DNA of 35,491 nucleotides from NCBI GenBank assembly GCA_021298895.1, contig JAJTHK010000090.1:1-35491 (forward strand). Reading direction: 5' to 3'. The position numbers and the translations under genes are program-made. A model generated the notes under the pieces. That model did no database searches and was not told the origin of the DNA. It saw only the letters and a program-made list of their open reading frames with translations. Source of the DNA: Luteolibacter sp. (GTDB lineage: Bacteria; Verrucomicrobiota; Verrucomicrobiia; Verrucomicrobiales; Akkermansiaceae). Below, one piece after another: positions 25,451 to 33,975 of this stretch (the stretch's first letter is position 1; each line of letters begins with the position of its first letter).

Positions 25451-28400
25451 ATGCTCAATCATCTCATCCGCTTCTCCTTGAAAAACCGCGCGCTGATCAT
25501 TGCGACAGCGTTGCTGGTCATTTTCATGGGCGCACGCACCGCGACTGAGCTTCCAGTTGAAGTTCTACCAGATATGACCAAACCCACGGTCACGGTTTTA
25601 ACTGAAGCCCCGGGCCTCGCTCCTGAAGAGGTCGAAACCCTCGTCACTCGTCCGCTTGAAAACACCCTACTCGGCATCGGCGGACTCGATAGACTCCGCT
25701 CCAACTCCGATGTCGGACTCTCTCTGGTATTCGTCGAATTCGCATGGGGCACTGATATTTATAAAGCCCGCCAACTTGTCCAAGAACGCCTGCAAGCTGC
25801 TAAATTGCCTGATAACACCCGTTCTGGAATGACTCCGGTTTCCTCGCTCATGGGTGAGATTCTTTTAGTTGGCCTGAAGTCAGAAGACAACTCCATCGCT
25901 CCGATGGATCTGCGCACCTTCGCGGAGTGGACGGTCGCACGACGTTTGCAAAGCATTCCGGGAGTTGCGGAAGTCCTGGCCATCGGTGGTGGCGTCAAAC
26001 AAGTCCACGTCGAGCCAGACCCTCTCAAAATGCAAGCAGAGGGAGTTTCGTTAGATGAGTTAGAAAATGCCGTCACTCTATCCGCCGGCAATGCGACCAG
26101 TGGCTACCTCCAATCTGGCCCACGCGAAATCATGGTGCGCAACCTCGCGATGACTGCGGATCCAGCAGACATCGCCGCATCCAATGTAAAGCGTATCGGC
26201 GACCGCAACATCACCATTGGCGACGTTGCTGAAGTGAAATTCGGTGTCGCCACCATGCGCGGCGACGCAGGGATCGCTTTCGAAGGCGATGAAAAAGAAA
26301 CTCCGGGCATCATTCTCAGCATCGATAAAGCACCTGGTTTTGATACCCTGAAACTTTCTGCTGATATCGAGAAAGCTCTGGCTGATTTACGACCCAGCCT
26401 ACCCGCCGGAGTCGAGGCGGAAATCCTTTTCCGCCAAGGTGACTTCATCGATAGCGCCATCGGCAACCTCAAAGAAGCTATCCGTGATGGTGCGATCATG
26501 GTCACGGTTATCTTGCTGCTTTTCCTACTCAATCTCCGCACTACCTTTATCACTCTAACAGCTATACCGCTGTCGTTTGCTATCACCCTGCTAACTTTCA
26601 AATGGTTTGGAGTTAGTGTCAACAGCATGACTCTCGGCGGTATCGCAGTTGCGATCGGGATGGTGGTGGATGACGCCATTGTCGACGTTGAAAATGTTTT
26701 CCGTCGTCTGAAAGAAAACGCCTCACTCCCCCTACCAAGACCTCGCCTAGATGTCATCGCATCCGCTTCCAGCGAGGTTCGATCCAGCATCCTCTACGCC
26801 ACCATACTGATCATCTTGGTGTTCGTTCCGCTCTTAGGTCTGGCAGGCCTCGAAGGCAGACTTTTCCAACCCATTGCCATAGCAACGATTGTCAGCATGA
26901 TCGCCTCCTTTGTGGTATCGCTCACGGTCATTCCTGTTCTCTGCTCGTTTTTACTTAAACCCAGAGAAGACAAGGAGCACCGCGACGGCTTTTTGGTAAG
27001 ATCACTTAAATCCTTCACCAAAACCACTTTCCTCCGCGCTGCATTCGGTGCTCCACTGGTCGTGATCGGTGTGGTCATCATGCTCGTGGTTGGTGCCGCC
27101 ATGCTTTATCCGAGCATGGGGAAAGAATTCCTCCCCACCTTCAACGAAGGCAGCGCAACCATATCCTTCGCCAGCGCACCGGGTAGTTCTCTCAAACAAT
27201 CCAACGAAGTCGGCGAAACCGCAGTCAAACTTCTGTTAGAGATAGACGAGGTGAAATCCGTCGGTCGCCGTGCCGGACGTGCCGAGCGCGACGACCATGT
27301 CATGCCGGTTTCAGTTAATGAGTTCGATGTTGAATTCCACAAGGGCGGACGCGACCGCGAAGTTGTGTTTGCAGAAATCCGCGACAAGCTAAAAACCATT
27401 CCGGGCACTTTCGTCAACGTCGGCCAACCGATTGGTCATCGTCTCAGCCACATGCTCAGTGGCGTTTCGGCGAAGATCGCAGTGAAAATCCACGGACCTG
27501 ATCTAACGACTCTCCGCCGCTTGGGCACACAAGTCAAAGAAGCCGGACAAACCATTTCCGGACTCACCGATGTGAACCTCGAAGCCCAAGTCCCCATTCC
27601 TCAAATCCGCATTGAGGTCAACCGAGTCCGCGCTCGCACCGAAGGACTCTTACCTGGAGAAATCAATCAACAAGTCTCCCGTCTGTTAGGTGGATCATTG
27701 CTCGGCGAGCTTCGTGAAGGAGAAACCACGGTAGACCTCGTTTTACGATTACCCGAATCATGGCGCACCTATCCGGAAAAAATTAGCGAATTACTTATTC
27801 AAACACCAGACGGACGGCATATACCCCTTTATCTGGTCGCAGATATATACGAAGTCACCGGCCCCAACGTTATCAATCGCGAAAACGGCCAGCGTCGTAT
27901 TGTCATCGGAGCGAATACGGATGAGCGCGACCTCGAGTCACTGGTGAAGAACTGGCAACTTGCCGTCGCCGATCAAGTGAAACTCCCGCCAGGCTATACC
28001 TTGCGCTTTGAGGGTGAGTATCTCGCTCGTCAACAGGCCTCAAAACGTATTCTCATCCTTTTCGGAATCGTCGCTGTGGTCATCGCCGTTCTTCTAACAG
28101 GTTACTTCCGCAGCGTTTCGCTTTCACTCCAAGTGATGCTCAATCTTCCGCTCGCACTTGCCGGAGCATTGGCTTTCACTTGGTGTAAAATCGATAACAT
28201 CAGCATCGCCACATTGGTCGGTTTCATTGCGGTGGGTGGCGTTGCCGCACGAAATGGAATCATGATGATTTCCCATTACCTGCATCTCATGCGTCATGAA
28301 GGTGAAACTTTCGGGATTGCCCTCATTACTCGTGGCACGCTTGAACGACTCGTACCCGTGCTCATGACCGCCCTCTCCGCAGGCATTGCGCTTATTCCGC

Positions 28401-28579
28401 TCGTCCTCTCACCCGGCGAACCTGGAAAAGAAATCCTTCACCCCGTCGCCGTCGCCATCGTGGGCGGACTGATTTCTTCTACCCTTCTCGACCTTGTCGT
28501 CACTCCCGCCGTGTTCTATCTCATTGGTAGAAAAGCCACAGAAAAAGCTCTCAGGCTGGACGCTCCAGCCACCCGCTAA
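25451..28579 (+). CDS. RND heavy-metal efflux pump, CzcA/CusA-like
   Basis: 1042 residues, a full-length RND protomer with two 6-helix halves and two large periplasmic loops. The N-terminus (MLNHLIRFSLKNRALII) and LPVEVLPDMTKPTVTV are typical. TM4 carries AIGMVVDDAIVDVEN near 400-415, the proton-relay Asp pair region. In classical CzcA this motif is DFGxxxDGAxxxVEN; the alanine-isoleucine-glycine and DDA version points to another heavy-metal branch, nearer CusA-like. GGVAARNGIMMISHY is the matching second-half motif. The metal exported (Zn/Co/Ni or Cu/Ag) is not determined. It lies 19 nt after the adaptor gene and is followed by the Cys-tailed small protein. Confidence 0.92.
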   Translation: MLNHLIRFSLKNRALIIATALLVIFMGARTATELPVEVLPDMTKPTVTVLTEAPGLAPEEVETLVTRPLENTLLGIGGLDRLRSNSDVGLSLVFVEFAWGTDIYKARQLVQERLQAAKLPDNTRSGMTPVSSLMGEILLVGLKSEDNSIAPMDLRTFAEWTVARRLQSIPGVAEVLAIGGGVKQVHVEPDPLKMQAEGVSLDELENAVTLSAGNATSGYLQSGPREIMVRNLAMTADPADIAASNVKRIGDRNITIGDVAEVKFGVATMRGDAGIAFEGDEKETPGIILSIDKAPGFDTLKLSADIEKALADLRPSLPAGVEAEILFRQGDFIDSAIGNLKEAIRDGAIMVTVILLLFLLNLRTTFITLTAIPLSFAITLLTFKWFGVSVNSMTLGGIAVAIGMVVDDAIVDVENVFRRLKENASLPLPRPRLDVIASASSEVRSSILYATILIILVFVPLLGLAGLEGRLFQPIAIATIVSMIASFVVSLTVIPVLCSFLLKPREDKEHRDGFLVRSLKSFTKTTFLRAAFGAPLVVIGVVIMLVVGAAMLYPSMGKEFLPTFNEGSATISFASAPGSSLKQSNEVGETAVKLLLEIDEVKSVGRRAGRAERDDHVMPVSVNEFDVEFHKGGRDREVVFAEIRDKLKTIPGTFVNVGQPIGHRLSHMLSGVSAKIAVKIHGPDLTTLRRLGTQVKEAGQTISGLTDVNLEAQVPIPQIRIEVNRVRARTEGLLPGEINQQVSRLLGGSLLGELREGETTVDLVLRLPESWRTYPEKISELLIQTPDGRHIPLYLVADIYEVTGPNVINRENGQRRIVIGANTDERDLESLVKNWQLAVADQVKLPPGYTLRFEGEYLARQQASKRILILFGIVAVVIAVLLTGYFRSVSLSLQVMLNLPLALAGALAFTWCKIDNISIATLVGFIAVGGVAARNGIMMISHYLHLMRHEGETFGIALITRGTLERLVPVLMTALSAGIALIPLVLSPGEPGKEILHPVAVAIVGGLISSTLLDLVVTPAVFYLIGRKATEKALRLDAPATR

Positions 28580-28600
28580 TCCATTAAAAAACACACATAT

Positions 28601-29035
28601 ATGAAAACAATACTACTCATTACCCTCCTTTCCCTGACTGCCGGCTTTGCCTTCGGCCATGGAGATATCGAACTCGGCCCGAACAAAGGCCACAATCTTG
28701 AATTCAGCACGAATGAAACTATGCATGGTGAAGTGACAGAGAAAGATGGAAAACTCTTCATCGCCGTTCTCGATAAAGACATGAAACCTGTCGCCCTCGC
28801 CGCGCAGGAAATCACCGCCACGGCAGGAACTCGCGATAAGCCCGTTAAAATTGAGGTTACCAAAGATGCTTCTGCTTTCAGCTTCACCGCTCCAAAAGCA
28901 GGCGAATGGATCATCCTCCAATACAAAGAAACCGCGGATGCCAAAGCCATCGTCGCACGCCTACATTATGATACCAAGGTTTGCGCACCCTGCGGTAATC
29001 CAGAATGGCGCTGTGCATGCCCTCCGAAAAAGTGA
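28601..29035 (+). CDS. small secreted protein with Cys-rich tail, metal-efflux accessory
   Basis: 144 residues. A signal peptide (MKTILLITLLSLTAGFAF) is followed by GHGDIELGPNKGHN, a beta-rich middle (about 35-120), and a C-terminal tail with four Cys at 128, 131, 138 and 140 (CAPCGNPEWRCAC). The N-terminal His residues and the Cys tail could bind one or more metal ions. It lies 21 nt after the RND pump gene in the same operon, so a role as periplasmic metal carrier or buffer is inferred. The middle resembles small periplasmic proteins often found near CusA-type operons. No enzymatic motif is visible. Confidence 0.7.
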   Translation: MKTILLITLLSLTAGFAFGHGDIELGPNKGHNLEFSTNETMHGEVTEKDGKLFIAVLDKDMKPVALAAQEITATAGTRDKPVKIEVTKDASAFSFTAPKAGEWIILQYKETADAKAIVARLHYDTKVCAPCGNPEWRCACPPKK

Positions 29036-29057
29036 CTTACCACGTTAGATGTGGATT

Positions 29058-29146
29058 TTAACCACTAAAAAAACGAATAACACAAAACGATTCTGAACCT
29101 GACAGATAAAATTCACTTTCGTGTCGTTTGTGTTTTTTGTGGTTAA
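29058..29146. repeat. long imperfect inverted repeat between convergent operons
   Basis: The left arm (29058-29090) begins TTAACCAC and contains ACGAATAACAC. The right arm (29118-29146) ends TTTTTTGTGGTTAA and contains TCGTGTCGTTTGTG. The two are imperfect reverse complements, strongest at the outer 8 bases. The words TTTCGTGT and TTTGTGGTTAA match the widespread bacterial intergenic repeats of the 'accacgaaaaacacgaaa' type, as I remember them. It sits between the stop of the efflux operon and the stop of the AsmA-like gene, so it may act as a bidirectional terminator. Confidence 0.5.
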
Positions 29147-29152
29147 TTCTTC

Positions 29153-30775
29153 TTACCTGCGACCCTTTTCATAGAGTTGCTTCGCGATACCTTCGGTCAA
29201 CTCATACAGCACACCTTGGATGGGGACGGAAATAGGAATTCTACCACCATCTGCAGTCCCGGGGAAAACAGCCTTCAACTCTGGTGCGCGATCAAACGCT
29301 GTTTGCATCAAGGTGATTTTAAATTCGCCTTCGTAGCGATAGGACTGGCTTAGCTTTTCCGCTTCGTATTCTAAAATCCGCCTGTTTATACTCATGATAG
29401 CCAACTTACCGAAGAGTGACTTATCATCATCTGTTTCAAAACCCGATTCACGATCGTTGGAGTCCTTACCTGCCTCAAGCAGCGAGATATTGATATCTTT
29501 TGCTAAATCGTCTTCCTTAACAGTCTCACCAAAGAAATCCGAGCCATCATCCAATACCAACTCCTCATCCGCCTTTGGTTTTCTAACAAACATATCGCCG
29601 ATCAAACTCATTTTATCATCCGCAAACATTTTTACGTCAGATATCATCAATCCTTTTTCCTGAAATTTTAACTTAAAGGATCCTGTTTTGAAATCCATTC
29701 GGCGATAATTGTTATTAGCATCCACGACAGTTAGAGCCCTGAGTAATAATATCCTGTCGCGCAAGGTGATCACATCGCCATTTTCCAAAATCACTTCTCC
29801 GTCAAAGGTAATTCCCTCCGTGGTATTAGTTGACCCAGCTACCTCAAAATTTCCCGATATCTTTCCATCTGCATAAGCCCTTGCCACTACTGGCAACATG
29901 CTCGAAATACTCATCGACTTCATTTTCATTTTTCCAGAAACTTTAGGAGTGTAACCGGCAACAATATCGAATTCTTCCAAGACCAGCAGCCCGCCATCTT
30001 TACTGAAAACCGCTTCTTCGAATTTGATTCCTTGCTTTGATACCAAGACATCGAGTCTTTCGATCTGAAGTTCTCTAAGCCAATTTTGTGAAAAAGTTCC
30101 TCCACGAAAACTCAACTTCCAACCATCGCCCTGAGGTATCGCCTTCATATTGCTCGATGTGATTGATCCTCTGGAGCGCTCTGTAAAACCCCATCTCATC
30201 GACATATTCGCCACATGAATCGCATCAGGCCTCAAATTACCCATTTCCTGAAACAGCACACCTGCAATCGCCTGAGCGCTCTCCTCTGAGTCCGCGCCAG
30301 CCCTTAGCGAGAGATTTGCCTTAGATATTTCAACAAGCCCCGGCTTCCAAGTCCTTCCAAAATCCACAAAAAAATCTCTCTGACAGACCAAATTTGAAAG
30401 CTCCAAGCCCGTAAAAAATGAGCTTTTGTCCGCAATCATTGCCAGCCGAAAGATCGTAAATTTGCCCCGCTCGCGACTTACCCCTTGGATCTCAATTTCA
30501 TCCGCAGCAAATTTTTTCTCTACCTGATCACTGAAAAGCTTAGTGAATTTCTCCTCTCCCGTGAATTTCACGACCCCCACCCAGACCAAACCCCCAAAAA
30601 TCAGAAAAATGACCAAACGGAGCGTCAAATGTACAAAATGTAGCATCAGCCCGGGCTTCTTCCCCCCTAAAAACAGGGAATATTTTAGCTGAAACCAAAA
30701 TCCTTGCTTGAAAATCCAATAGGTCAGCCGTTGGTTAAAGTTTTGCCATTGCTCTGAATCGATATTTCCGCTCAT
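29153..30775 (-). CDS. AsmA/TamB-like single-pass envelope protein
   Basis: 540 residues. After about 45 cytoplasmic residues comes one transmembrane helix (about 48-69, LHFVHLTLRLVIFLIFGGLVWVGVV). The long remainder is beta-rich and presumably periplasmic. Segments such as KMKMKSMSISSMLPVVAR, DGKISGNFEVAGSTN and DGEVILENGDVITLRDR have the alternating pattern and placement of the AsmA-like C-terminal region. AsmA-like proteins bridge the envelope and help move lipids. I see no detailed match, so only the architecture is assigned. It is divergent from scpA, with 76 nt between starts. Confidence 0.55.
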   Translation of the reverse strand: MSGNIDSEQWQNFNQRLTYWIFKQGFWFQLKYSLFLGGKKPGLMLHFVHLTLRLVIFLIFGGLVWVGVVKFTGEEKFTKLFSDQVEKKFAADEIEIQGVSRERGKFTIFRLAMIADKSSFFTGLELSNLVCQRDFFVDFGRTWKPGLVEISKANLSLRAGADSEESAQAIAGVLFQEMGNLRPDAIHVANMSMRWGFTERSRGSITSSNMKAIPQGDGWKLSFRGGTFSQNWLRELQIERLDVLVSKQGIKFEEAVFSKDGGLLVLEEFDIVAGYTPKVSGKMKMKSMSISSMLPVVARAYADGKISGNFEVAGSTNTTEGITFDGEVILENGDVITLRDRILLLRALTVVDANNNYRRMDFKTGSFKLKFQEKGLMISDVKMFADDKMSLIGDMFVRKPKADEELVLDDGSDFFGETVKEDDLAKDINISLLEAGKDSNDRESGFETDDDKSLFGKLAIMSINRRILEYEAEKLSQSYRYEGEFKITLMQTAFDRAPELKAVFPGTADGGRIPISVPIQGVLYELTEGIAKQLYEKGRR

Positions 30776-30851
30776 GTTCGCTCTACATCAAACCCTACCA
30801 CCATCGATCTTGCCAGATTAAATTCCCACAGATCCCCAACCTCTTTATCCC

Positions 30852-31616
30852 TTGGAAAACACCGATTACAAAGTTCAACTGGAAATCTTTGAAGGTCCGC
30901 TGGATCTCTTGCTCTATCTTATCAAAAAGGACGAGCTGGATATCCAGGCGATTTCGATCGAGAAAATCACAAAACAATACCTCGATTACATCAACACGTT
31001 CAAGCTTCTGAACATCGACCTCGCTTCCGAGTTCATTGTCATGGCGGCCAATTTGATGTATCTAAAATCCAGAACCCTGCTGCCACGCACCGAGCAACCC
31101 CCGGAAGAGGACATCGAGGAAGATGATCCGCGCTGGGAACTCATCCGTCAGCTCATCGAATACAAAAAATTCAAAGACGCCGCCGGCTTCCTCTCGCTCC
31201 GTGAGCTCGATCAACAAGGCCGTTTTGCCCTCCAGCCAGATCCCGCAGACAAACCTGAAGAAGAACCTGCTGCTCTCGCGGAAATTTCCATCTTCGACCT
31301 CATCCGTGCATTCCAAAACGTTCTCAAACGTTTCGAGGAATCCCATGACTTCGGCGACATCGTGGATGATCGCTTCACGGTCGCCGATAAGATCGAATTT
31401 CTGCTCGATCATTTCAAACCCGGCGAATCGCTCAGTTTTGATGCTCTTTTCAAATCCGCTACCACTCAATCGGAAGTCATCGTCACGTTCCTCGCTGTTT
31501 TGGAACTGATGAAACTCAATCAGTTCATCATCCGCCAAGATCACCTACTCGGAAACATCACCGTCATCCGCCGCACCGCCGTCGACATGCTGCACGAGGA
31601 TCCTAAGGAAGAGTGA
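30852..31616 (+). CDS. scpA: segregation and condensation protein A
   Basis: 254 residues. The N-terminus YKVQLEIFEGPLDLLLYLIKKDELDI is the ScpA kleisin signature that binds the SMC neck. It continues with IEKITKQYLDYI and FIVMAANLMYLKSRTLLP. The C-terminal winged-helix part (about 200-254) ends near FIIRQDHLLGNITVIR. ScpA joins Smc and ScpB in the bacterial condensin that organises and segregates the chromosome. It starts at TTG. scpB is not adjacent in this window, although the two are often linked elsewhere. Confidence 0.95.
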   Translation: MENTDYKVQLEIFEGPLDLLLYLIKKDELDIQAISIEKITKQYLDYINTFKLLNIDLASEFIVMAANLMYLKSRTLLPRTEQPPEEDIEEDDPRWELIRQLIEYKKFKDAAGFLSLRELDQQGRFALQPDPADKPEEEPAALAEISIFDLIRAFQNVLKRFEESHDFGDIVDDRFTVADKIEFLLDHFKPGESLSFDALFKSATTQSEVIVTFLAVLELMKLNQFIIRQDHLLGNITVIRRTAVDMLHEDPKEE

Positions 31617-31869
31617 AGAGTGAAAGCAGAGCGAACGCCAAGCGAGTGTTAACGAGCACTCAAAACATAGGCGAAGCAGAGATGGCTTGGACGTAACGAA
31701 GTGGAGTCAAGGGTGAAATTTTATATCCGCCTTTTGCTCATTTCTCCTCCCTTTTTTAAACCCGAACTCTGCTTCCCTCAGCCTCCTCTGCGTCTCTGCG
31801 GTGAAAAATTACCTCCTCTCCCGCGATTCACCCTTGCCACATCGGCTCATTCACAGGCACAACCAAGGC
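31617..31869. repeat. intergenic stretch with CTCTGCG-type repeat and inverted pairs
   Basis: No gene is seen here. GAGTG/CACTC surrounds a short loop near 31645-31663. CCAAGC near 31638 can pair with GCTTGG near 31687. Two related segments, CGAAGCAGAGATGGCTTGG and CGAAGTGGAGTCAAGG, follow each other. Further on, 31768-31804 reads CTCTGCTTCCCTC then CTCTGCGTCTCTGCGGTGA. That matches a short intergenic repeat style ('ctctgcgtctctgcggtga') seen in several unrelated bacteria. It lies between scpA and the FKBP gene. Confidence 0.45.
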
Positions 31870-32241
31870 ATGCTTGAAACTCCATCCGACGTTGCCGCCG
31901 CGCCAGTTGATGCCCAAATCACCGCTTCTGGCCTTGCATCCAAACTTCTTGCGAGCGGATCCGGCTCAAGACATCCAAAAGCCACCGACCTTGTCACCGT
32001 GCACTACTCCGGTTGGACCACCGATGGCGAACTCTTCGACTCTTCCGTGCAACGGGGTCAACCCACCAGCTTTCCTCTAAACGGAGTCATCGCTGGATGG
32101 ACCGAGGGACTTCAACTCATGGTCGAAGGCGAATCGCGCCGCTTCTGGATTCCTGCCAAAATGGCTTACGGCGAAAACCCACCCGCTGGTTATCCAGCAG
32201 GGGTTCTCGTGTTCGATGTCGAACTCATCAAAATCGCTTAA
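31870..32241 (+). CDS. FKBP-type peptidyl-prolyl cis-trans isomerase
   Basis: 123 residues with one complete FKBP domain: VTVHYSGWTTDGELFDSS, FPLNGVIAGWTEGLQLM, SRRFWIPAKMAYGE, and the closing VFDVELIKI strand. It catalyses prolyl isomerisation during folding. No signal peptide is visible, so it is probably cytoplasmic. The frame opens 23 codons earlier at a GTG inside the CTCTGCGGTGA repeat, but those residues do not fit the family, so the ATG at 31870 is preferred. Its last 26 bases overlap the start of the rhodanese gene. Confidence 0.92.
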   Translation: MLETPSDVAAAPVDAQITASGLASKLLASGSGSRHPKATDLVTVHYSGWTTDGELFDSSVQRGQPTSFPLNGVIAGWTEGLQLMVEGESRRFWIPAKMAYGENPPAGYPAGVLVFDVELIKIA

Positions 32242-32758
32242 TTTGAAAAACGACCCACAAGCATCGCATTCTAACAGACGGCAAATTTTTCATGTCGCTT
32301 GCCTCGTCGCTGCGTGCTTGAATGTTACATCGTGCTATGATCCGAAGGACAAGCCCATCCCACCTCTCAAGCCAGCGGCCGGAAAAGACGAGACTTCTGA
32401 GGTCCTCACCGCAACCGCAATCACTCCGGGAACCGTCACCCGCATGCCGCTCGGGACTCTGTATCAACTCCATCAAAGTAAGGCAGCACTGATCTTCGAT
32501 GTGCGCCCTCTCATTTTTTACAAAATGGGACACATCGATGGTGCAATCAGTTTTCCAAAAGCTGATTTCGATAAATCCATCGATAAACAAGAAACGCTGA
32601 TTAAAAACGCGATTAAAAATCAAATACCCGTAGTGCTTTATTGCACAGATCTTGCTTGCCCAGATGCAATCACGGTCGCTACCCGACTATCCGAGCGAGG
32701 TCATAGCGTATCCGTCCTCCAAGGCGGCTATGAAGCATGGAAAGCTGCCACCGAATAA
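32216..32758 (+). CDS. rhodanese-domain lipoprotein
   Basis: 180 residues. The N-terminus has basic residues, a hydrophobic core (FHVACLVAACLNVTSC) and a lipobox VTSC, so the protein is probably a lipoprotein anchored outside the inner membrane. A single rhodanese domain follows: LIFDVRPLIFYKMGHIDGAISFP, then VVLYCTDLACPDAITVATRLSERGH with the presumed catalytic Cys in CTDLAC, and VLQGGYEAWKAA. It may handle sulfane sulfur or serve as a binding module. The ATG at 32216 lies within the FKBP gene; a TTG at 32243 would give a shorter leader and no overlap. Confidence 0.8.
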   Translation: MSNSSKSLNLKNDPQASHSNRRQIFHVACLVAACLNVTSCYDPKDKPIPPLKPAAGKDETSEVLTATAITPGTVTRMPLGTLYQLHQSKAALIFDVRPLIFYKMGHIDGAISFPKADFDKSIDKQETLIKNAIKNQIPVVLYCTDLACPDAITVATRLSERGHSVSVLQGGYEAWKAATE

Positions 32759-32790
32759 ACCAATCTCTTATCATCATCTAAAATTCTAAC

Positions 32791-33108
32791 ATGAATTCAT
32801 TCTCAAACGTCACTGTCGATTCCATCGCAAATATTTATTTCGATGGCAAAGTTGTATCTCACACCATCCACCTTGCTGATGGCTCACGCAAAACCCTCGG
32901 TCTCATCGCGCCGGGTTCATTCTATTTCGGCACAGCCGCCGCAGAACTGATGGAAATCACCGCGGGTTCTTGTGAGGTCACCATCAAGGATTCTGGCAAA
33001 ACCGAAACGTACGCAGCGGGTAGTTCATTCCATGTTCCAGCCAACAGCGGTTTCGACATCAAGGTCAGCGAAGGTCTTTGCCAATACATCTGCTCGTTTC
33101 TTTCCTGA
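32791..33108 (+). CDS. ppnP: pyrimidine/purine nucleoside phosphorylase
   Basis: 105 residues matching the PpnP (formerly YaiE, DUF1255) cupin family in length and pattern. Visible are the KVVSHTIHLADGSRKTLG block, the PGSFYFGTAAAELMEITAGS stretch, and SSFHVPANSGFDIKVSEG near the C-terminus. It splits nucleosides with phosphate into base and ribose-1-phosphate, for purines and pyrimidines. The ATG is immediately preceded by TTCTAAC, one of the window's TCTAACA copies. No Shine-Dalgarno is present. Confidence 0.93.
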   Translation: MNSFSNVTVDSIANIYFDGKVVSHTIHLADGSRKTLGLIAPGSFYFGTAAAELMEITAGSCEVTIKDSGKTETYAAGSSFHVPANSGFDIKVSEGLCQYICSFLS

Positions 33109-33148
33109 GCGTTTAGCGTATCGAAGAACCTATAGCGGCAACCATCCA

Positions 33149-33877
33149 ATGAACCCATTGTTTATTAAATGGATCGCAACATGCTTAATGACTGGAGCAC
33201 TGAGCTCCTGCCATTTCCTTACCATGCCTCCTGCACCAGAACCAGCATCGTCTCTGGTGCAAAGAAACACCGTAGCCAAATACACCCCGGAGCGACCTCC
33301 TGAAGTACAAGTCTGGATGCTCGCCGACAAGCTACACACCGGCATGGTGTTTCCTTACGATTGGTTGTTAGAATCCGGTTTCAATCCTCCGCAAAATTTT
33401 CCTGATTGCAAATACGTCACCCTCTCATGGGGTGATCGCAATGCCTATGTGAATAAACGCTGGCTGAAACCAAGCGAAGTCTTTTACGCGATCTTCATGC
33501 CCTCTCCAGCCGTCATGGAATGTATCCCTATCCATGGAAATGTTGCCGAGGTATCACCGCATCAACAAATTTTCATGAAATCCATCCCTCGTGAACGCGG
33601 CCCTTACGTCGCTTCCTTTTTGAATCACTGCAGCGTTACAGACTCTAGCGGCAAACCCAGTATCGCCGGCCCATCGAGCTGGGGTAATGGTGTTTTAATT
33701 GATTCCCCTCAATCCTACTATTTCCCCAGAATCTGCAACGTCTGGACTGGTCACGCACTCGAAGCTTGTGGCGCAGAGATCAATCCCGTCATGTCCATTC
33801 ACCGAGATCTCATCATCAAAGAAATCGAACAAAACGGCTTCACCCAAGTCTGGGACGGCTCAGGCTTAAAACAGTAA
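33149..33877 (+). CDS. DUF2459-like lipoprotein
   Basis: 242 residues. A lipoprotein signal (CLMTGALSSC, lipobox LSSC) is followed by a Pro-rich linker. The main domain then has VWMLADKLHTGMVFPYDWL and YVTLSWGDRNAYV, which resemble the H-T and WGD blocks of the DUF2459 (TIGR02117) family. The function of that family is unknown. The C-terminal part contains FLNHCSV, RICNVWTGHALEACG and a charged end. The frame opens earlier, at 32972, across ppnP, but the ATG at 33149 starts the clean signal. Confidence 0.7.
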   Translation: MNPLFIKWIATCLMTGALSSCHFLTMPPAPEPASSLVQRNTVAKYTPERPPEVQVWMLADKLHTGMVFPYDWLLESGFNPPQNFPDCKYVTLSWGDRNAYVNKRWLKPSEVFYAIFMPSPAVMECIPIHGNVAEVSPHQQIFMKSIPRERGPYVASFLNHCSVTDSSGKPSIAGPSSWGNGVLIDSPQSYYFPRICNVWTGHALEACGAEINPVMSIHRDLIIKEIEQNGFTQVWDGSGLKQ

Positions 33878-33975
33878 ATAATTAAAAAACATAACGATAT
33901 AACTCAGTTTTTATCACGTATCCTTAAAAAATCATCTTACCTTTGCTCCTTCCTGCTAGATAAACTCTTATTATC

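Noticed and set aside
26104-26790. 228-codon minus-strand frame
   Set aside because: Entirely antisense to the RND pump, and Ser/Arg-rich as expected for a shadow frame.
31801-31869. Upstream GTG start of the FKBP gene
   Set aside because: The extension falls in the intergenic repeat and does not fit the domain; the ATG at 31870 is better.
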